Shown here in pieces: positions 9,419 through 18,414 of a DNA stretch of 64,000 nucleotides. The notes beneath the pieces were generated by a model that saw nothing but the letters and a program-made list of their open reading frames with translations, was not told where the DNA came from and did no database searches. Where the stretch lies: the NCBI RefSeq assembly GCF_000312485.1, contig NZ_HE997643.1:127492-191491 (forward strand). The letters run 5' to 3'. This DNA comes from Yersinia massiliensis CCUG 53443. Lineage in GTDB: Bacteria; Pseudomonadota; Gammaproteobacteria; Enterobacterales; Enterobacteriaceae. Each line of letters opens with the position of its first letter. Positions within the stretch are counted from its first letter, which is position 1. Position numbers and translations under genes: made by a program.

Positions 9419-12094
9419 ATGAATAAATTTAAATTAAGTACGTTGGCAGCGATAACCGCGACCTTTGGTTTGATGGGCTCTGCACTGGCGGATACCACCC
9501 CGCAACAGCTTGTTGATCAACTCAGTACGTTAAAAGTTAACTATAAAATATTGGATAACCGAGCCGGCGAAAATGGAGTTGATTGTGCCAAGCTGGGGGC
9601 CGATTGGGCATCGTGCAATAAAGTTATGATTACGCTGACCAACTCCGGGGATGAAATCAAAGGCCAAGATTGGGCCATTTATTTCCACAGCATTCGCCAA
9701 ATTCTGGCGATAGATAACGATCAGTTCCGCATTACGCACCTGACTGGCGATCTGCATAAAATTGAACCTACGGCTAAGTTTGCTGGTTTTCCTGCCAATC
9801 AGGCAGTTGAAATCCCGATAACGGGTGAATACTGGCAGTTGTTTGCCACTGATTTTATGCCGCGCTGGTATGCCACATCGGGCGATGCGAAACCCAAAGT
9901 TTTGAAAAGCACGGATACGGAAGATATCAACGAGTATCTGACTCAGTTCACAGGCGATCAGTGGAAACGAACCAAAGACGACAACAACGTACTGATGACG
10001 CCAGAATCACGTTTCGTGAAAAACGAAGCGGTGAAAACATTGACGGCGGCTAACTTGCGTGGACAGATCATTCCCACGCCGATGGACGTAAAAGTGTATC
10101 CGCAAGATGTGAATCTGGGCCAAGGCGTTGCGTTGGATCTGAGTGCATTGCCTCAACCGACTGCCGAAGTTGTACAGCAGCGTTTCGAGTTGCTCGGCTT
10201 GAAGTCGAATGCAGCCGGTTTCCCGATAAAAACATCGATTCAACCAGCGAAATTTAAAGGTGACTTGGCGGTTTCCGGTGCTTATGAACTGAAAATTGGT
10301 GAAAAAGGTGCTCAGGTCATTGGTTTTGATCCCACAGGCGTATTTTATGGTCTGCAATCGATCCTTTCTTTAGTGCCGACCGATGGCAGCCAGAAAATTG
10401 CCACGTTGGATGCAAAGGATGCACCACGTTTTGACTACCGTGGTGTGTTCCTTGATGTTGGCCGTAATTTTAAAACCAAAGATGCGGTGTTGCGTTTGCT
10501 GGATCAAATGGCGGCTTACAAACTGAATAAGTTCCACTTCCATCTGAGCGATGATGAAGGCTGGCGTATCGAGATCCCCGGTCTACCAGAGCTGACGGAA
10601 GTGGGCAGCAAGCGTTGCCATGATTTAACTGAAAACACCTGTTTATTGCCGCAATTGGGTTCAGGCCCAGATAGCAACAATTTGGGAAGTGGTCACTTCA
10701 CCCGCGCTGATTACATCGACATTCTGAAGTACGCGAAAGCGCGCCAAATTGATGTTATTCCCGAAATCGACATGCCAGCCCATGCCCGCGCCGCCGTGGT
10801 TTCCATGGAGGCTCGCTACAACAATTTGATGAAACAAGGGAAAGAGAAAGAGGCGAACGAATTCCGCCTACTGGATCCTACCGATGATTCCAACACGACC
10901 TCGGTTCAGTTCTATGAGCGCAAAAGCTACCTAAACCCTTGTTTGGATTCATCTAAGCGCTTCGTCGATAAAGTGATCGGTGAAATGGCTCAGATGCATA
11001 AAGAAGCGGGTATGCCATTAACGACTTGGCACTTCGGTGGAGATGAAGCAAAAAATATCCGGCTGGGTGCGGGTTTCCAGGATAAGAACGGTCCAATTGA
11101 ACCGGGTAAAGGCATTATTGATAAGAGTGTTGAAGATAAGCCATGGGCCAAATCGCAAGTCTGTCAGGACATGGTCAAACAAGGCAAGATTCAGGACGTC
11201 GAGCATCTTTCCAGCCACTTCGCTATTGAAGTGAGCAAGCTGGTTAACGCCCATGGCATTGAAAGAATGCAAGCGTGGCAGGATGGCCTGAAAGATGCCA
11301 AAGACGCGAAAGACTTTGCGACCAAGCGTGTCGGCGTCAACTTCTGGGACACCCTGTTCTGGGGCGGCGCGGATGCAATCAATGATTGGGCCAACAAAGG
11401 CTACGAAGTCGTTGCGTCTAACCCTGATTATGTTTACTTCGATATGCCATACGAAGTTAACCCAAATGAGCGTGGTTACTACTGGGCGACCCGTTTTAGT
11501 GATGAAGCTAAAGTGTTCAGTTTTGCGCCAAATAACATGCCGCAAAATGCCGAAACCTCTGTCGATCGCGATGGTAATCACTTTAGCGCGAAAAGTGATA
11601 AGCCTTGGCCTGGTGTGCACGGTATTTCCGGTCAGTCATGGAATGAAACCGTTCGGACTGATGAGCAAATGGAGTACATGATCTTCCCTCGCGTCCTGCC
11701 GCTGGCGGAGCGTGCTTGGCACCGTGCGTCATGGGAGCAAGATTATGAAGCAGGCCGCGAATATATCGGTGGCGAAACACATCATGTCGACACCAAGGCA
11801 TTGAGCACCGATTGGCAGCGTTTCGCTAATATCATGGGGCAACGTGAATTGGCGAAACTGGACAAAGCAGGTATCGCTTATCGCCTACCTGTTCCGGGCG
11901 CGCGAGTGGTATCGGGTCAACTGGAGGCCAATATCTCCTTGCCAGGTTTGAATATCGAGTATTCAACGGATGGTGGCCAACACTGGCAGCAGTATGATGC
12001 CAAGGTGCAACCAAAAGTCAGCGGTGATGTGCTGATCCGTTCAACCAGTTCAGATGGCAAGCGTACTAGTCGTGCCGAGCCGGTTAAAGCCTGA
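9419..12094 (+). CDS. ctb: Periplasmic chitobiase / beta-N-acetylhexosaminidase (GH20)
   Basis: Hydrolyses chitobiose and short chitooligosaccharides to GlcNAc in the periplasm after entry through ChiP. The 891-residue protein has a signal peptide (about 1-24, ending ALA-DTT), an N-terminal carbohydrate-binding-like CHB_HEX domain, a GH20 domain 2, the catalytic (beta/alpha)8 barrel with the Asp-Glu pair at residues 542-543 in HFGGDEAKN, and a small C-terminal Ig-like domain. This is the layout and size of Serratia chitobiase (Asp539-Glu540). The ATG at 9419 follows GAGG; an ATG at 9407 in the same frame precedes that site and is less likely. The gene is absent from this locus in E. coli. Confidence 0.93.
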   Translation: MNKFKLSTLAAITATFGLMGSALADTTPQQLVDQLSTLKVNYKILDNRAGENGVDCAKLGADWASCNKVMITLTNSGDEIKGQDWAIYFHSIRQILAIDNDQFRITHLTGDLHKIEPTAKFAGFPANQAVEIPITGEYWQLFATDFMPRWYATSGDAKPKVLKSTDTEDINEYLTQFTGDQWKRTKDDNNVLMTPESRFVKNEAVKTLTAANLRGQIIPTPMDVKVYPQDVNLGQGVALDLSALPQPTAEVVQQRFELLGLKSNAAGFPIKTSIQPAKFKGDLAVSGAYELKIGEKGAQVIGFDPTGVFYGLQSILSLVPTDGSQKIATLDAKDAPRFDYRGVFLDVGRNFKTKDAVLRLLDQMAAYKLNKFHFHLSDDEGWRIEIPGLPELTEVGSKRCHDLTENTCLLPQLGSGPDSNNLGSGHFTRADYIDILKYAKARQIDVIPEIDMPAHARAAVVSMEARYNNLMKQGKEKEANEFRLLDPTDDSNTTSVQFYERKSYLNPCLDSSKRFVDKVIGEMAQMHKEAGMPLTTWHFGGDEAKNIRLGAGFQDKNGPIEPGKGIIDKSVEDKPWAKSQVCQDMVKQGKIQDVEHLSSHFAIEVSKLVNAHGIERMQAWQDGLKDAKDAKDFATKRVGVNFWDTLFWGGADAINDWANKGYEVVASNPDYVYFDMPYEVNPNERGYYWATRFSDEAKVFSFAPNNMPQNAETSVDRDGNHFSAKSDKPWPGVHGISGQSWNETVRTDEQMEYMIFPRVLPLAERAWHRASWEQDYEAGREYIGGETHHVDTKALSTDWQRFANIMGQRELAKLDKAGIAYRLPVPGARVVSGQLEANISLPGLNIEYSTDGGQHWQQYDAKVQPKVSGDVLIRSTSSDGKRTSRAEPVKA

Positions 12095-12186
12095 TCATGG
12101 GTTTCAAAATGCTGTGTCTACTGTTAACTGCTGTTTGTCAGACTTTGCAGTAAACAAATTTAAGTGAAGTTGAGTTGATGGTTTTC

Positions 12187-12210
12187 CCCCGGCTTGCCGG
12201 GGTTTTTTTT
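12187..12210 (+). terminator. Terminator of the chiPQ-chitobiase operon
   Basis: CCCCGGC/GCCGGGG stem with a two-base loop, followed by eight T. It ends the rightward operon. The next 300 bp up to fur hold no convincing gene. Confidence 0.9.
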
Positions 12211-12506
12211 GTCAAAAATGGGGAGACCCGTAAAGCAGTAAGCGATGATAAATAGGTGATGATAAAGAAGTGCGAGATGACAAAACCGGCAACAAAGAGG
12301 TTACGCAAGAGAAAGAGGGAAGGGGTATAAATAAGAATGACCACCTGAACCCTGACCAAGATTAACTGAGTTAACCGTTCGGGAAAGGTGGCCATTTTGC
12401 TGAGGGTTATGTTAACCCACTCATTCACTAACGCTATCTGAGTGAAATAAACTTAATATCATTCAGTGCTTAAAATCTTTATTAAGATCAACGCGATAAC
12501 ATGATG

Positions 12507-12953
12507 TTATCTTTTATCGTGCGCAGACTCATTTTCACGGCAATCGCCGGTTTCACAGTGGCCGTACAAATACAGGCTGTGATTGGTGAGCTTAATACCG
12601 TGTTGCTTAGAAATTTCACGCTGAAGTGTTTCAATCGCTTCATTACTAAACTCGATCACTTTGCCACAATCTAGACAAATCAGGTGATCGTGGTGGTGCT
12701 GCTGCGTCAATTCAAAGACTGATTTGCCACCCTCGAAATTGTGGCGGGTCACAATACCGGCATCATCAAACTGGTTCAGTACGCGGTAAACCGTCGCGAG
12801 GCCAATTTCCTCACCGATATCAATCAGCTTTTTATAAAGATCTTCCGCGCTGACATGATGGCATGCTGGATCTTGCAACACTTCCAGAATCTTCAGCCGG
12901 GGCAGTGTTACTTTAAGGCCAGCGTTTTTTAAGGCTTTGTTGTTGTCAGTCAT
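12507..12953 (-). CDS. fur: Ferric uptake regulator
   Basis: Iron-responsive repressor of 148 aa, the family length and nearly identical to E. coli Fur. It has an N-terminal winged helix (about 1-82, with ATVYRVLNQFDDAGIV), a His-rich metal region QQHHHDHLICLDCGKV with the zinc-binding CxxC, and a C-terminal Cys pair (CETGDC). Fe-Fur binds Fur boxes and represses iron acquisition. It lies downstream of fldA on the same strand, as in E. coli, and likely has its own promoter; a candidate Fur box lies about 70 bp upstream of the start. Confidence 0.98.
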   Translation of the reverse strand: MTDNNKALKNAGLKVTLPRLKILEVLQDPACHHVSAEDLYKKLIDIGEEIGLATVYRVLNQFDDAGIVTRHNFEGGKSVFELTQQHHHDHLICLDCGKVIEFSNEAIETLQREISKQHGIKLTNHSLYLYGHCETGDCRENESAHDKR

Positions 12954-13024
12954 GCGGATTCAGTCCTGTTACTATCGATTCAAATTAAGGCTGTTCAGCC
13001 TATGACATCCGTGGCGCAATAATT

Positions 13025-13043
13025 ACAATTGCGTCTCATTATA
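13025..13043. promoter_or_regulatory. Possible Fur box upstream of fur
   Basis: On the minus strand the 19 bases TATAATGAGACGCAATTGT match about 11 of 19 positions of the GATAATGATAATCATTATC consensus. fur is weakly autoregulated in E. coli. The match is moderate. Confidence 0.35.
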
Positions 13044-13269
13044 GAACTGCTAGCCCCAAATGAAAACCGTGGTTGTTAACAAAGATATAATTGCACACTT
13101 TGTAAGATTAATCATGCAGTGTATTGATGAATGGGGATATAGCATCATTTTAGACTATTTACGCAACGGATAACGTTACAAATTTGTAGCGGTAAATTTT
13201 TATTTCTCATGAATGAAGATGCGGATTTGTGGGTGACTTAACAGAGCGTTGAGAAAGGGATGAAAGACA

Positions 13270-13312
13270 ACGGAAACGCTAGGCGATGTGACACATGCCA
13301 AAGCGCTTCCGT
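13270..13312 (-). terminator. Hairpin downstream of fldA, possible terminator
   Basis: ACGGAAACGCT pairs with AGCGCTTCCGT (11-bp stem with one mismatch) nine bases after the fldA stop. On the minus strand it is followed by pyrimidine-rich but not T-only sequence, so termination may be partial and allow some read-through into fur. Confidence 0.4.
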
Positions 13313-13321
13313 GAGGGCGAA

Positions 13322-13849
13322 TTAACCCGTGATTTCTGACAAATTCATCTCTTCACTGATTTGTTTGACCCAAGCATCAACACGTTCGTTCGTCAGTTCC
13401 GGTTGACGATCTTCATCGATAGCCAAACCAATAAAGTGATCGTCATCAGCCAAGCCTTTAGAAGCTTCAAAGTGGTAGCCTGCCGTTGGCCAGTGGCCGA
13501 CAATCGCTGCGCCCCGTGGTTCGATGATGTCACGGACTGTCCCCATCGCATCACAGAAATACTCAGCGTAGTCTTCTTGATCGCCACAACCAAACAAGGC
13601 AACCAGCTTACCGTTGAAATCGATCTCTTCCAGTGTCGGGAAGAAATCATCCCAGTCACACTGCGCTTCGCCGTAATACCAAGTTGGGATACCGATCAGC
13701 AGGATATCGAAGGCTTCTAAGTCTTCTTTGCTGCTTTTGGCAATGTCGTGAACCTCAGCAACCTCTTTGCCCAGTTGCTTTTGGATCATCTTGGCAATGT
13801 TTTCGGTATTGCCAGTATCGCTGCCAAAGAAAATGCCTACAGTTGCCAT
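13322..13849 (-). CDS. fldA: Flavodoxin 1
   Basis: Small FMN electron carrier, 175 aa, that serves reductive activation of radical and cobalamin enzymes (for example MetH, pyruvate formate-lyase activase, BioB, IspG/H). The FMN phosphate loop is SDTGNTENIA near residue 10, and the flavin-sandwiching segments are IPTWYYGEAQCDW and GCGDQEDYAEYFCDA. It is upstream of fur on the same strand, an arrangement linking flavodoxin and iron control in enterobacteria. Confidence 0.97.
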   Translation of the reverse strand: MATVGIFFGSDTGNTENIAKMIQKQLGKEVAEVHDIAKSSKEDLEAFDILLIGIPTWYYGEAQCDWDDFFPTLEEIDFNGKLVALFGCGDQEDYAEYFCDAMGTVRDIIEPRGAAIVGHWPTAGYHFEASKGLADDDHFIGLAIDEDRQPELTNERVDAWVKQISEEMNLSEITG

Positions 13850-13998
13850 ATAACTTAATACCTTATAAATTCAATTGGTTATGCAGATTATCGCGGTTTC
13901 TGCCGAATAATATAACACATTTCATAGGGTGGCATAATGCCAGAAAACCCCGTCAGAGCAGTATCAAGTTCATGCGATATTAAATTTTTGTGAGTTGC

Positions 13999-14025
13999 TC
14001 AATCTTATAACCCTCTTGCCGATAA
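13999..14025 (+). promoter_or_regulatory. Sigma-28 (FliA) promoter of the chemoreceptor gene
   Basis: A perfect -10 element GCCGATAA (14018-14025) lies 11 bases after TCAATCTT (13999-14006), which matches 5 of 8 positions of the TAAAGTTT -35 element. The spacing is exactly that of FliA promoters. It predicts co-expression of the receptor with late flagellar and chemotaxis genes and a leader of about 165 nt. Confidence 0.7.
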
Positions 14026-14032
14026 TCGTTAT

Positions 14033-14091
14033 GTAACCGAAAGGTTGCAAATTGCGGTGCCAGGGGAAACCGGCAGGTAAAAATTTGCCGG
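14033..14091 (+). other. Structured 5' leader of the chemoreceptor mRNA
   Basis: Downstream of the predicted sigma-28 start the leader contains a GTAACC/GGTTGC hairpin closed by a GAAA tetraloop (14033-14048). Two mutually exclusive pairings follow: TGCC (14058-14061) with GGCA (14072-14075), or CCGGCA (14070-14075) with TGCCGG (14086-14091). It does not match the c-di-GMP or other riboswitch consensus I know. Function is unknown; it could also be a passive structured UTR. Confidence 0.4.
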
Positions 14092-14197
14092 GGAAGGAGT
14101 TGTCGTTAGCTGTATGGAACGTCCTTTATTGCTTTTCGGTCATCAAATTACACCAGAGTCTCTATCGGTCATCATCCGATTTATAAGGGGAACGAAC

Positions 14198-15859
14198 ATG
14201 CAGTTTTTAAAAAATATTACCATCAGAGCAGCGTTACTTTGGGTGCTTGGCGCCTTTTGCCTGCTTTGGGGCGGCGTTTCTGCCTATACGTTGCTATCAC
14301 TGAACCAACTGACGCAATCGTCGAATGCGAACAGTGTCTTGGTTGAAAACATGAATTTAGTTAATCAGGGGACAGATCAATATTTCCGTATGGTGACGCG
14401 TTTGGCGCGTTCTGTCGATTATCGTCAAAGCGGCAATATGGCGGATGCAGATAAAGAACTTAAATCGTCGAATGTCGCCTTGGAGAATTTGAAGAAGAAA
14501 CTCGCAGAATTTAAAATCATCGACCATGCGCAGATTGATCCTGTGTTAGTCGCAGGGGTGATAGAGGGATGGAGCGGATTGATTGAGCAGGGAGTGACAC
14601 CGCTTTATCAAGCTGCGATGGATAATAATACGGCGGTTTATCAAGAGTTAGCGAAAAAAACAGTCCCCGTATTGAGCCGCCAATATGGCACCGTTGCCGA
14701 GAATTTTAATCAGGCAGCCTCGAAAGCCATTGGCGTAGCAAAAGAGCAATTCTCGCAGCTCACAAAAATCAGCAGCATCACACTTATCTCGGCCTTGGTG
14801 GCAGGGTTAGTGATTTTACTGGCGACTGACCGCTATTTATTAGTGAACTTAGTCCGCCCGCTGGATGATATACGTGAGCATTTTCGGGTTATTGCCTCTG
14901 GTCAGTTAGGGCAGCCTATTGCTGACTTTGGCCGTAACTGTGTTGGGCAGCTATTCCCGCTGTTGCGTGACGTGCAAACCAGTTTGGTCAATACCGTTGA
15001 GGCTATTCGTAGCAGTACCGATGGGATTTATCATGGTGCGGCTGAAATCTCTGCCGGCAATACTGATTTATCCTCTCGCACCGAACAGCAGGCCGCTGCG
15101 CTGGAAGAGACAGCAGCCAGTATGGAGCAGTTAACCGCCACAGTGAAACACAATGCGGATAATGCACATCATGCCAGCCAACTGGCGGCGAATGCCTCCA
15201 CCACGGCAAAAAAAGGCGGCGCGTTGGTGGCTGACGTCATTCACACCATGGATGATATCTCGGCCAGTTCCCGCAAAATTGCGGATATCACGACGGTGAT
15301 TAACAGTATTGCTTTCCAAACCAACATTTTGGCGTTGAATGCGGCGGTTGAAGCTGCCAGAGCGGGTGAGCAAGGACGTGGTTTTGCGGTGGTTGCCAGT
15401 GAAGTGCGTAACCTCGCGCAGCGCAGTGCGCAAGCGGCGAAAGAGATAGATGGCTTAATTACCGAATCCGTTAACCGAGTCAAAAGCGGTTCGGCGTTGG
15501 TGGAGAGTGCTGGCACGACCATGGATGAAATTGTCCGCGCCATCACGAATGTCACTGATTTAATGGGTGAGATTGCCTCGGCTTCTGATGAACAAAGTAA
15601 AGGTATCAGCCAAGTCGGGCAGGCGGTCGCTGAAATGGATAGCGTGACCCAGCAAAATGCCGCGTTGGTGCAAGAAGCGTCTCGTGCTGCAGCCTCATTG
15701 GAAGAGCAGGCGACGCAATTAAACCGTGCTGTCGCGGTATTTAAACTGCGCTCAGATGATGAGCGGGAAAAACCGGTAGTGAAAGTGCGAACGAATCCGC
15801 TAAAAGTCGCCCCTGTCGCCGTTAAAGTGGACAGTAATGCCAATTGGGAAACGTTCTAG
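14198..15859 (+). CDS. Methyl-accepting chemotaxis protein
   Basis: Transmembrane chemoreceptor of 553 aa, the Tar/Tsr class length. TM1 is at about residues 10-32, the periplasmic four-helix ligand domain about 33-190, TM2 about 192-212, HAMP about 213-265, then the coiled-coil signalling domain with the conserved tip [19 protein letters not shown]. It ends in NWETF, the CheR/CheB-tethering pentapeptide of high-abundance receptors. The ATG at 14198 follows AAGGGGA and starts directly before TM1; the longer frame from 14114 is less likely. The ligand cannot be predicted. The gene sits between fldA and ybfE, where E. coli has none, so it is a lineage-specific insertion with its own promoter. 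Confidence 0.93.
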   Translation: MQFLKNITIRAALLWVLGAFCLLWGGVSAYTLLSLNQLTQSSNANSVLVENMNLVNQGTDQYFRMVTRLARSVDYRQSGNMADADKELKSSNVALENLKKKLAEFKIIDHAQIDPVLVAGVIEGWSGLIEQGVTPLYQAAMDNNTAVYQELAKKTVPVLSRQYGTVAENFNQAASKAIGVAKEQFSQLTKISSITLISALVAGLVILLATDRYLLVNLVRPLDDIREHFRVIASGQLGQPIADFGRNCVGQLFPLLRDVQTSLVNTVEAIRSSTDGIYHGAAEISAGNTDLSSRTEQQAAALEETAASMEQLTATVKHNADNAHHASQLAANASTTAKKGGALVADVIHTMDDISASSRKIADITTVINSIAFQTNILALNAAVEAARAGEQGRGFAVVASEVRNLAQRSAQAAKEIDGLITESVNRVKSGSALVESAGTTMDEIVRAITNVTDLMGEIASASDEQSKGISQVGQAVAEMDSVTQQNAALVQEASRAAASLEEQATQLNRAVAVFKLRSDDEREKPVVKVRTNPLKVAPVAVKVDSNANWETF

Positions 15860-15999
15860 TTAAATAGCAGCCAAATACTGTTAGTGTTTTAGGGGGCGGG
15901 AGCGAGGGAGAACCGCGAACGCCTCTATGGCTTCAACTGTGTGGGCATAGATTGGGTTCAATACATTGGGCATCAGTAGGTAAGAAAGCAATAAATGGC

Positions 16000-16027
16000 G
16001 GCGTGGCGCAAAGGATTACGCCACGCC
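16000..16027. terminator. Strong hairpin between chemoreceptor gene and ybfE
   Basis: Perfect 9-bp stem GGCGTGGCG/CGCCACGCC with a 10-nt loop, located between the convergent ends of the receptor gene and ybfE. No clean T tract follows on either strand, so its use as a bidirectional terminator is inferred from position. Confidence 0.5.
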
Positions 16028-16046
16028 ATCGTGGTCATCGAGAGGA

Positions 16047-16334
16047 TTAAAACCTGTCTTGATCGTGGGCTAATTGAGCAAGCAACATTTGTTCAATCAG
16101 TTCACTGCGGCTGATGTTACGTTGCTCAGCAAGGCTGTTGAGCACATCGACGGCGTCAGCATTAATCTTCAATTCCACGCGGCGTAAGCCACGTACTTTA
16201 TCGCGCTGTAGTTGATTTCGCTTATTAATTCTAAGCTGTTCATCACGAGATAATGGGTTGGTTTTCGGCCGCCCTGGGCGACGTTCATCTGCGAACAGAT
16301 CCAGCGTCGTGCGGTCCGTTTGTTCTTTTGCCAT
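16047..16334 (-). CDS. ybfE: YbfE, small CopG/ribbon-helix-helix-type protein
   Basis: A 95-residue protein closely matching E. coli YbfE, known there as LexA-regulated. The basic N-terminal half (GRPKTNPLSRDEQLRINKRNQLQRDK) is followed by a ribbon-helix-helix-like segment (RRVELKINADAVDVLNSLAEQ and the helix NISRSELIEQMLL), suggesting DNA binding. The molecular target is unknown. I did not see a clear CTGT-N8-ACAG LexA box in the sequence upstream, so SOS control is not supported here by the motif. Confidence 0.85.
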   Translation of the reverse strand: MAKEQTDRTTLDLFADERRPGRPKTNPLSRDEQLRINKRNQLQRDKVRGLRRVELKINADAVDVLNSLAEQRNISRSELIEQMLLAQLAHDQDRF

Positions 16335-16711
16335 AGGTAGCGGTACTACAAGGGATTGACATCAGAAAGCGTCATGTAGCCTTTCCAGATGATTCGGTTT
16401 ACACGTTTCAGATTGATGCCCCACTCATTAGACGTTGTTGCGTTGTTTGCGGGACTCGCTCACTGGCGGCAACGCCAATTGCCCATTAACTGGGTATGAA
16501 GCAACAGCCTGAATTTGCATTTGCTACCAAACGGCGCAGCAAATTTATAGCGCGCAATAATACCCCAGCCAACCGAGCAACGACAATGCTTTACTGTGAT
16601 TAGATTGAGCTAATTCGTTCTTTTCTGCACAATTTTTCCACAGGAAATACATTTCTTTTCCCCAAGGTATACTTTTTAATCAACAACAGTGGCACGCTGT
16701 ATTTTTTTTAT
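16335..16711. other. Intergenic region between ybfE and ybfF
   Basis: About 375 bp without a supported gene, RNA or repeat. The part next to ybfF is AT-rich. I see nothing further in it. Confidence 0.4.
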
Positions 16712-17500
16712 TCAGCTCGTTTTCACACTTGTCAGGTCTTCATCTATGAAGCGATGGATAGCCCGTAAGACTGAATCCGGTTTTTCAGCATGTACCCAAT
16801 GACCGGTTCCAGAGACGACATGGGCACGAGCTTGTGGGAACTGGCGGGCAATTTCATCGCGATGTGAATCCTGAATATAGGGTGATAACTCACCACGAAT
16901 AAACAAGATAGGGTGGGGCCAAGGAGGAATGGGCTGCCAGCCGACAATATTCTCGTATTGGTCCCACAGTGCTGGCACATTAAAGCGCCATTCGCCGTTT
17001 TGGAATGACTTCAGCAAGAACTGAATCACACCTTCTTCCTTTATGGATTCGCGCATCAATTGGGCCGCTTCCTGTCGCTGAGTGATCCCTGCGGCACTGA
17101 CTGCATTGAGCGCGGTAAATATTTGGTCATGGCGGCGTACTTGATAATTAACTGGGGCCACATCAATCGCGACCACTTTCTCAATGCGGTCTGGTGCAAT
17201 GGCTGTCAATGCCATGGCCACTTTCCCCCCCATCGAATGGCCGATAATAATGGCTTTCTCTATCGCGAGCTGATCCATTAATTCCAGCAGGTCTTGCGCC
17301 ATATCCGCGTAATTCACTTGTGGAGAACGGGGCGATAAGCCGTGGTCGCGCAAATCAACCGCGATCACGTTATGGTCTTTTTGTAGATCGCGGGCTAGGA
17401 CTCCCAGATTATCTAAGTTACCAAATAATCCATGGATCAAAATAATGGGCAACGATGGCGTGGAAGAAAGTGCGTTTTGTAAGCGGAAGTTTAATTTCAT
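16712..17500 (-). CDS. ybfF: YbfF, alpha/beta-hydrolase esterase
   Basis: Cytoplasmic esterase of 262 aa with the alpha/beta-hydrolase fold. The oxyanion motif HGLFGNLDNLG, the nucleophile elbow GHSMGG, and the catalytic His in GTGHWVHAEKP near the C-terminus are visible. E. coli YbfF hydrolyses medium- and long-chain acyl esters such as palmitoyl-CoA. The frame is open to 17608, but the start at 17500 (MKLNFRLQN) aligns with the E. coli N-terminus; residues beyond it are translations of the 15-bp repeats at 17571-17630 and are unlikely to be protein. The ATG at 17512 is an alternative. Divergent from seqA. Confidence 0.88.
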   Translation of the reverse strand: MKLNFRLQNALSSTPSLPIILIHGLFGNLDNLGVLARDLQKDHNVIAVDLRDHGLSPRSPQVNYADMAQDLLELMDQLAIEKAIIIGHSMGGKVAMALTAIAPDRIEKVVAIDVAPVNYQVRRHDQIFTALNAVSAAGITQRQEAAQLMRESIKEEGVIQFLLKSFQNGEWRFNVPALWDQYENIVGWQPIPPWPHPILFIRGELSPYIQDSHRDEIARQFPQARAHVVSGTGHWVHAEKPDSVLRAIHRFIDEDLTSVKTS

Positions 17501-17570
17501 GGCGAAGTTCATGCTAAGAGATATTCTGGTTAGGGTATCATGATTAAGCGAAGGTATGCTGCGCAGGCGT

Positions 17571-17630
17571 TTTATCAGGTCACTGTTTATCAGATCATGA
17601 TTTATCAAGTGATGTTTTATCAGATCGATA
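17571..17630. repeat. Four 15-bp direct repeats between ybfF and seqA
   Basis: TTTATCA followed by (G/A)(G/A)T starts at 17571, 17586, 17601 and 17616, an exact 15-bp period. Units two and four contain GATC (17593-17596 and 17623-17626), 30 bp apart. The array lies in the divergent ybfF/seqA promoter region and resembles a multi-copy protein-binding site. The 30-bp spacing of two Dam sites fits SeqA's preference for paired hemimethylated GATCs on one helix face. Confidence 0.75.
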
Positions 17631-17776
17631 TTGGGCAGAACAGGTGGCGTCTTGAGTGATGGCGGGAGGTACGGATTATTATCCCGCTAAAGCCATGATA
17701 AAGGTACTCGTCAGCGCGCTTTAACTTTATAATCCCTCGATATGCATAAGAAAGTTGAAAACTGTACTGGATAATG

Positions 17777-18304
17777 ATGAAAACTATTGAACTCGACGAA
17801 GAGCTTTATCGCTATATTGCCAGTCACACGCAACACATTGGTGAGAGCGCGTCTGATATTTTGCGACGTATGCTGAAGTTTACTGCCGGCCAGCCGGTTG
17901 CTAGCTCAACGGCTAGCCACGATGGGGTGAAAGTGGCAGTCGCACCAGCACCACGGGATCGGGTTCGTGCTGTGCGCGAATTACTGCTGTCCGATGAGTA
18001 TGCCGAGCAAAGCCGAGCGGTTAACCGCTTTATGCTAGTGCTATCAACACTCTATACCCTAGATGCTCAGGCATTTGCTGAGGCGACGGAATCATTACAT
18101 GGCCGTACTCGGGTTTATTTTGCCGGTGATCAGCAAACATTATTGCAAAATGGGACGCATACCAAACCCAAACATGTTCCTGGTACACCATACTGGGTAA
18201 TCACCAATACCAATACCGAGCGTAAACGCAGCATGGTGCAACACATCATGTTGGCTATGCAGTTCCCACAAGATTTGGCTGATAAAGTGTGTGGAACTAT
18301 CTAA
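17777..18304 (+). CDS. seqA: SeqA, negative modulator of replication initiation
   Basis: Binds hemimethylated GATC clusters, sequesters oriC after initiation and organises new DNA. The 175-residue protein has an N-terminal multimerisation domain (MKTIELDEELYRYIASHT, about 1-35), a variable linker, and a C-terminal DNA-binding domain (about 60-175) with the conserved HGRTRVYFA and NTNTERK segments. Two adjacent ATGs exist (17774, 17777); the second matches the E. coli N-terminus. It is followed 110 bp later by pgm on the same strand, as in E. coli, so the two are probably co-transcribed. Confidence 0.96.
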   Translation: MKTIELDEELYRYIASHTQHIGESASDILRRMLKFTAGQPVASSTASHDGVKVAVAPAPRDRVRAVRELLLSDEYAEQSRAVNRFMLVLSTLYTLDAQAFAEATESLHGRTRVYFAGDQQTLLQNGTHTKPKHVPGTPYWVITNTNTERKRSMVQHIMLAMQFPQDLADKVCGTI

Positions 18305-18414
18305 TTTCGTTGAAACTATACCTGATAGATTTCAATATACAGACGGGCTGTGAATGATTGCGGCTAACCTATTCTGCACTTTGAAAGATAACGGGTATAT
18401 AGGGAGTAGTGATT

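Noticed and set aside
11018..11620. 200-codon frame antisense to chitobiase
   Set aside because: Lies inside the conserved GH20 domain on the opposite strand, with no independent support.
12138..12428. 96-codon minus-strand frame between chitobiase and fur
   Set aside because: It runs through the chitobiase terminator, lacks a ribosome site and matches no family I know.
14033..14091. c-di-GMP (GEMM) riboswitch in the chemoreceptor leader
   Set aside because: A GAAA tetraloop and purine-rich joins are present, but the conserved GGGCAAACC and GGGACGCAAAGCC segments are not, so the class assignment fails.
15241..15843. 200-codon frame antisense to the chemoreceptor signalling domain
   Set aside because: A shadow of the repetitive Ala/Glu-rich coiled coil; the sense strand carries all MCP motifs and NWETF.
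16335..16400. LexA box for ybfE
   Set aside because: YbfE is LexA-regulated in E. coli, but I found no CTGT-N8-ACAG motif in this upstream region.
17501..17608. Longer N-terminus for ybfF
   Set aside because: The extra residues (INHDLINSDLI) simply translate the 15-bp DNA repeats, and the conserved protein begins at 17500.
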